Source: a bacterium (GTDB lineage Bacteria > Babelota > Babeliae > Babelales > RVW-14). Taken from it: 6,645 nt of DNA. The DNA lies in assembly GCA_023249955.1 (NCBI GenBank), contig JAHFBR010000063.1, positions 1 through 6,645 of the forward strand, read 5' to 3'. Made by a program: the position numbers and the translations under genes. The first letter of the stretch is position 1. The number at the start of each line of letters is the position of its first letter. Under the pieces are notes generated by a model. It did not search any database. It worked only from the letters and a program-made list of their open reading frames with translations, and had not been told where the DNA came from. Positions 6,266-6,645 of this stretch are shown one piece after another.

Positions 6266-6645
6266 CACAAAAACTTGCAAAGACGGTTTTACTGACTGGA
6301 GCCGGTGGTGCCGCACTTCCATTTTTAATTAACCTGCTAAAATCGCACGGCTATCGCGTGCTTGCCGCTGATATGGATCCGCATGCGGTCGGTCTTTTTT
6401 TGGCAGACAAGGGTTTTGTTATTCCAGCTGGCGCATCAGCCGAATTTTTGCCCGCACTACAAAATATTTGTCAGCAAGAGGGCGTTGATGTCTTTATTCC
6501 GCTGGTTGATGGGGAGCTTGAGCAGTCGCTTGATCTTGAACGGTATGGCGTTGTTGTTCTATTGCCGCGTAAACAATTTATTCAAACCTGTCTTGATAAA
6601 CATCTCCTGGCTCAAACGCTTGCTCAGCATGGTATTGGTGTGCCA
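6262..6645 (+). CDS. ATP-grasp family protein (CarB/PylC-like), 3' partial
   Basis: An open frame starts with GTG at 6262 in a GTGA overlap with the synthase stop and runs to the window end: 128 codons with no stop. GGGAAG about 7 bases upstream can serve as ribosome binding site. The visible part is the pre-ATP-grasp Rossmann-like domain of carbamoyl-phosphate-synthase-like ligases. It shows VLLTGAGGAALPF (9-21) with a glycine-rich turn, VLAADMDPHAVGLFLAD (33-49), the VDVFIPLVDGELEQSL stretch (75-90) and the C-L-D-K-H-L-L run (110-116), where D112-K113 commonly begins the ATP-grasp fold proper. Such proteins join a carboxylate to an amine or similar nucleophile using ATP. They also occur in surface-sugar loci, where their substrates are mostly unknown. 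The ATP-binding lysines and metal-binding residues lie beyond the window, so activity cannot be judged. The family call is fairly firm, the function is inference. Confidence 0.75.
   Translation, partial: MTQKLAKTVLLTGAGGAALPFLINLLKSHGYRVLAADMDPHAVGLFLADKGFVIPAGASAEFLPALQNICQQEGVDVFIPLVDGELEQSLDLERYGVVVLLPRKQFIQTCLDKHLLAQTLAQHGIGVP

Noticed and set aside
788..6270. Reverse-strand open frames of 60-126 codons across the window
   Set aside because: They lie opposite well-supported genes, show no recognisable domains and look like low-complexity shadows of the forward coding strand.

Overview
The window is one tightly packed run of seven genes, all on the + strand, for making an activated nonulosonic acid. 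These are nine-carbon, sialic-acid-like sugars such as pseudaminic and legionaminic acid, used on flagella, LPS O-antigen, capsule or S-layer. There is no sizeable non-coding stretch: six junctions overlap or are separated by at most 12 bases, so the genes almost certainly form part of one operon that began before and continues past the window. No promoter, terminator, RNA gene, repeat array or mobile element is visible.

Layout: (1) 2-1015, a 5'-truncated PseC-type aminotransferase; (2) 1012-1893, an aldo/keto reductase with a full catalytic tetrad; (3) 1906-2682, an SpsF-type cytidylyltransferase; (4) 2675-3964, a class III PLP enzyme resembling glutamate-1-semialdehyde aminomutase; (5) 3976-5229, a fusion of a TIM-barrel sugar isomerase/epimerase-like domain with a PseH-like GNAT acetyltransferase; (6) 5210-6265, a NeuB/SpsE-type PEP-dependent synthase with C-terminal SAF domain; (7) 6262-6645, the 3'-truncated start of an ATP-grasp ligase.

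How they may work together: a UDP-4-keto sugar made upstream is aminated by PseC, N-acetylated by the GNAT domain, freed of UDP by a hydrolase not seen here, condensed with PEP by the synthase, and activated with CTP by SpsF. The aldo/keto reductase, class III PLP enzyme, TIM barrel and ATP-grasp protein are not part of the textbook pseudaminic route. They suggest a modified or undescribed nonulosonic acid, with extra redox, amino or acyl/aminoacyl decoration. The cluster mixes a pseudaminic-type transaminase with SpsE/SpsF-like late enzymes, so the product cannot be named from sequence.

Organism: bacterial, standard code, moderate GC (roughly mid-40s percent by eye), ATG/GTG starts, some AGGAG-type ribosome binding sites. 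A Gram-negative or candidate-phylum bacterium with a glycosylated surface is plausible, but nothing here fixes the taxon.
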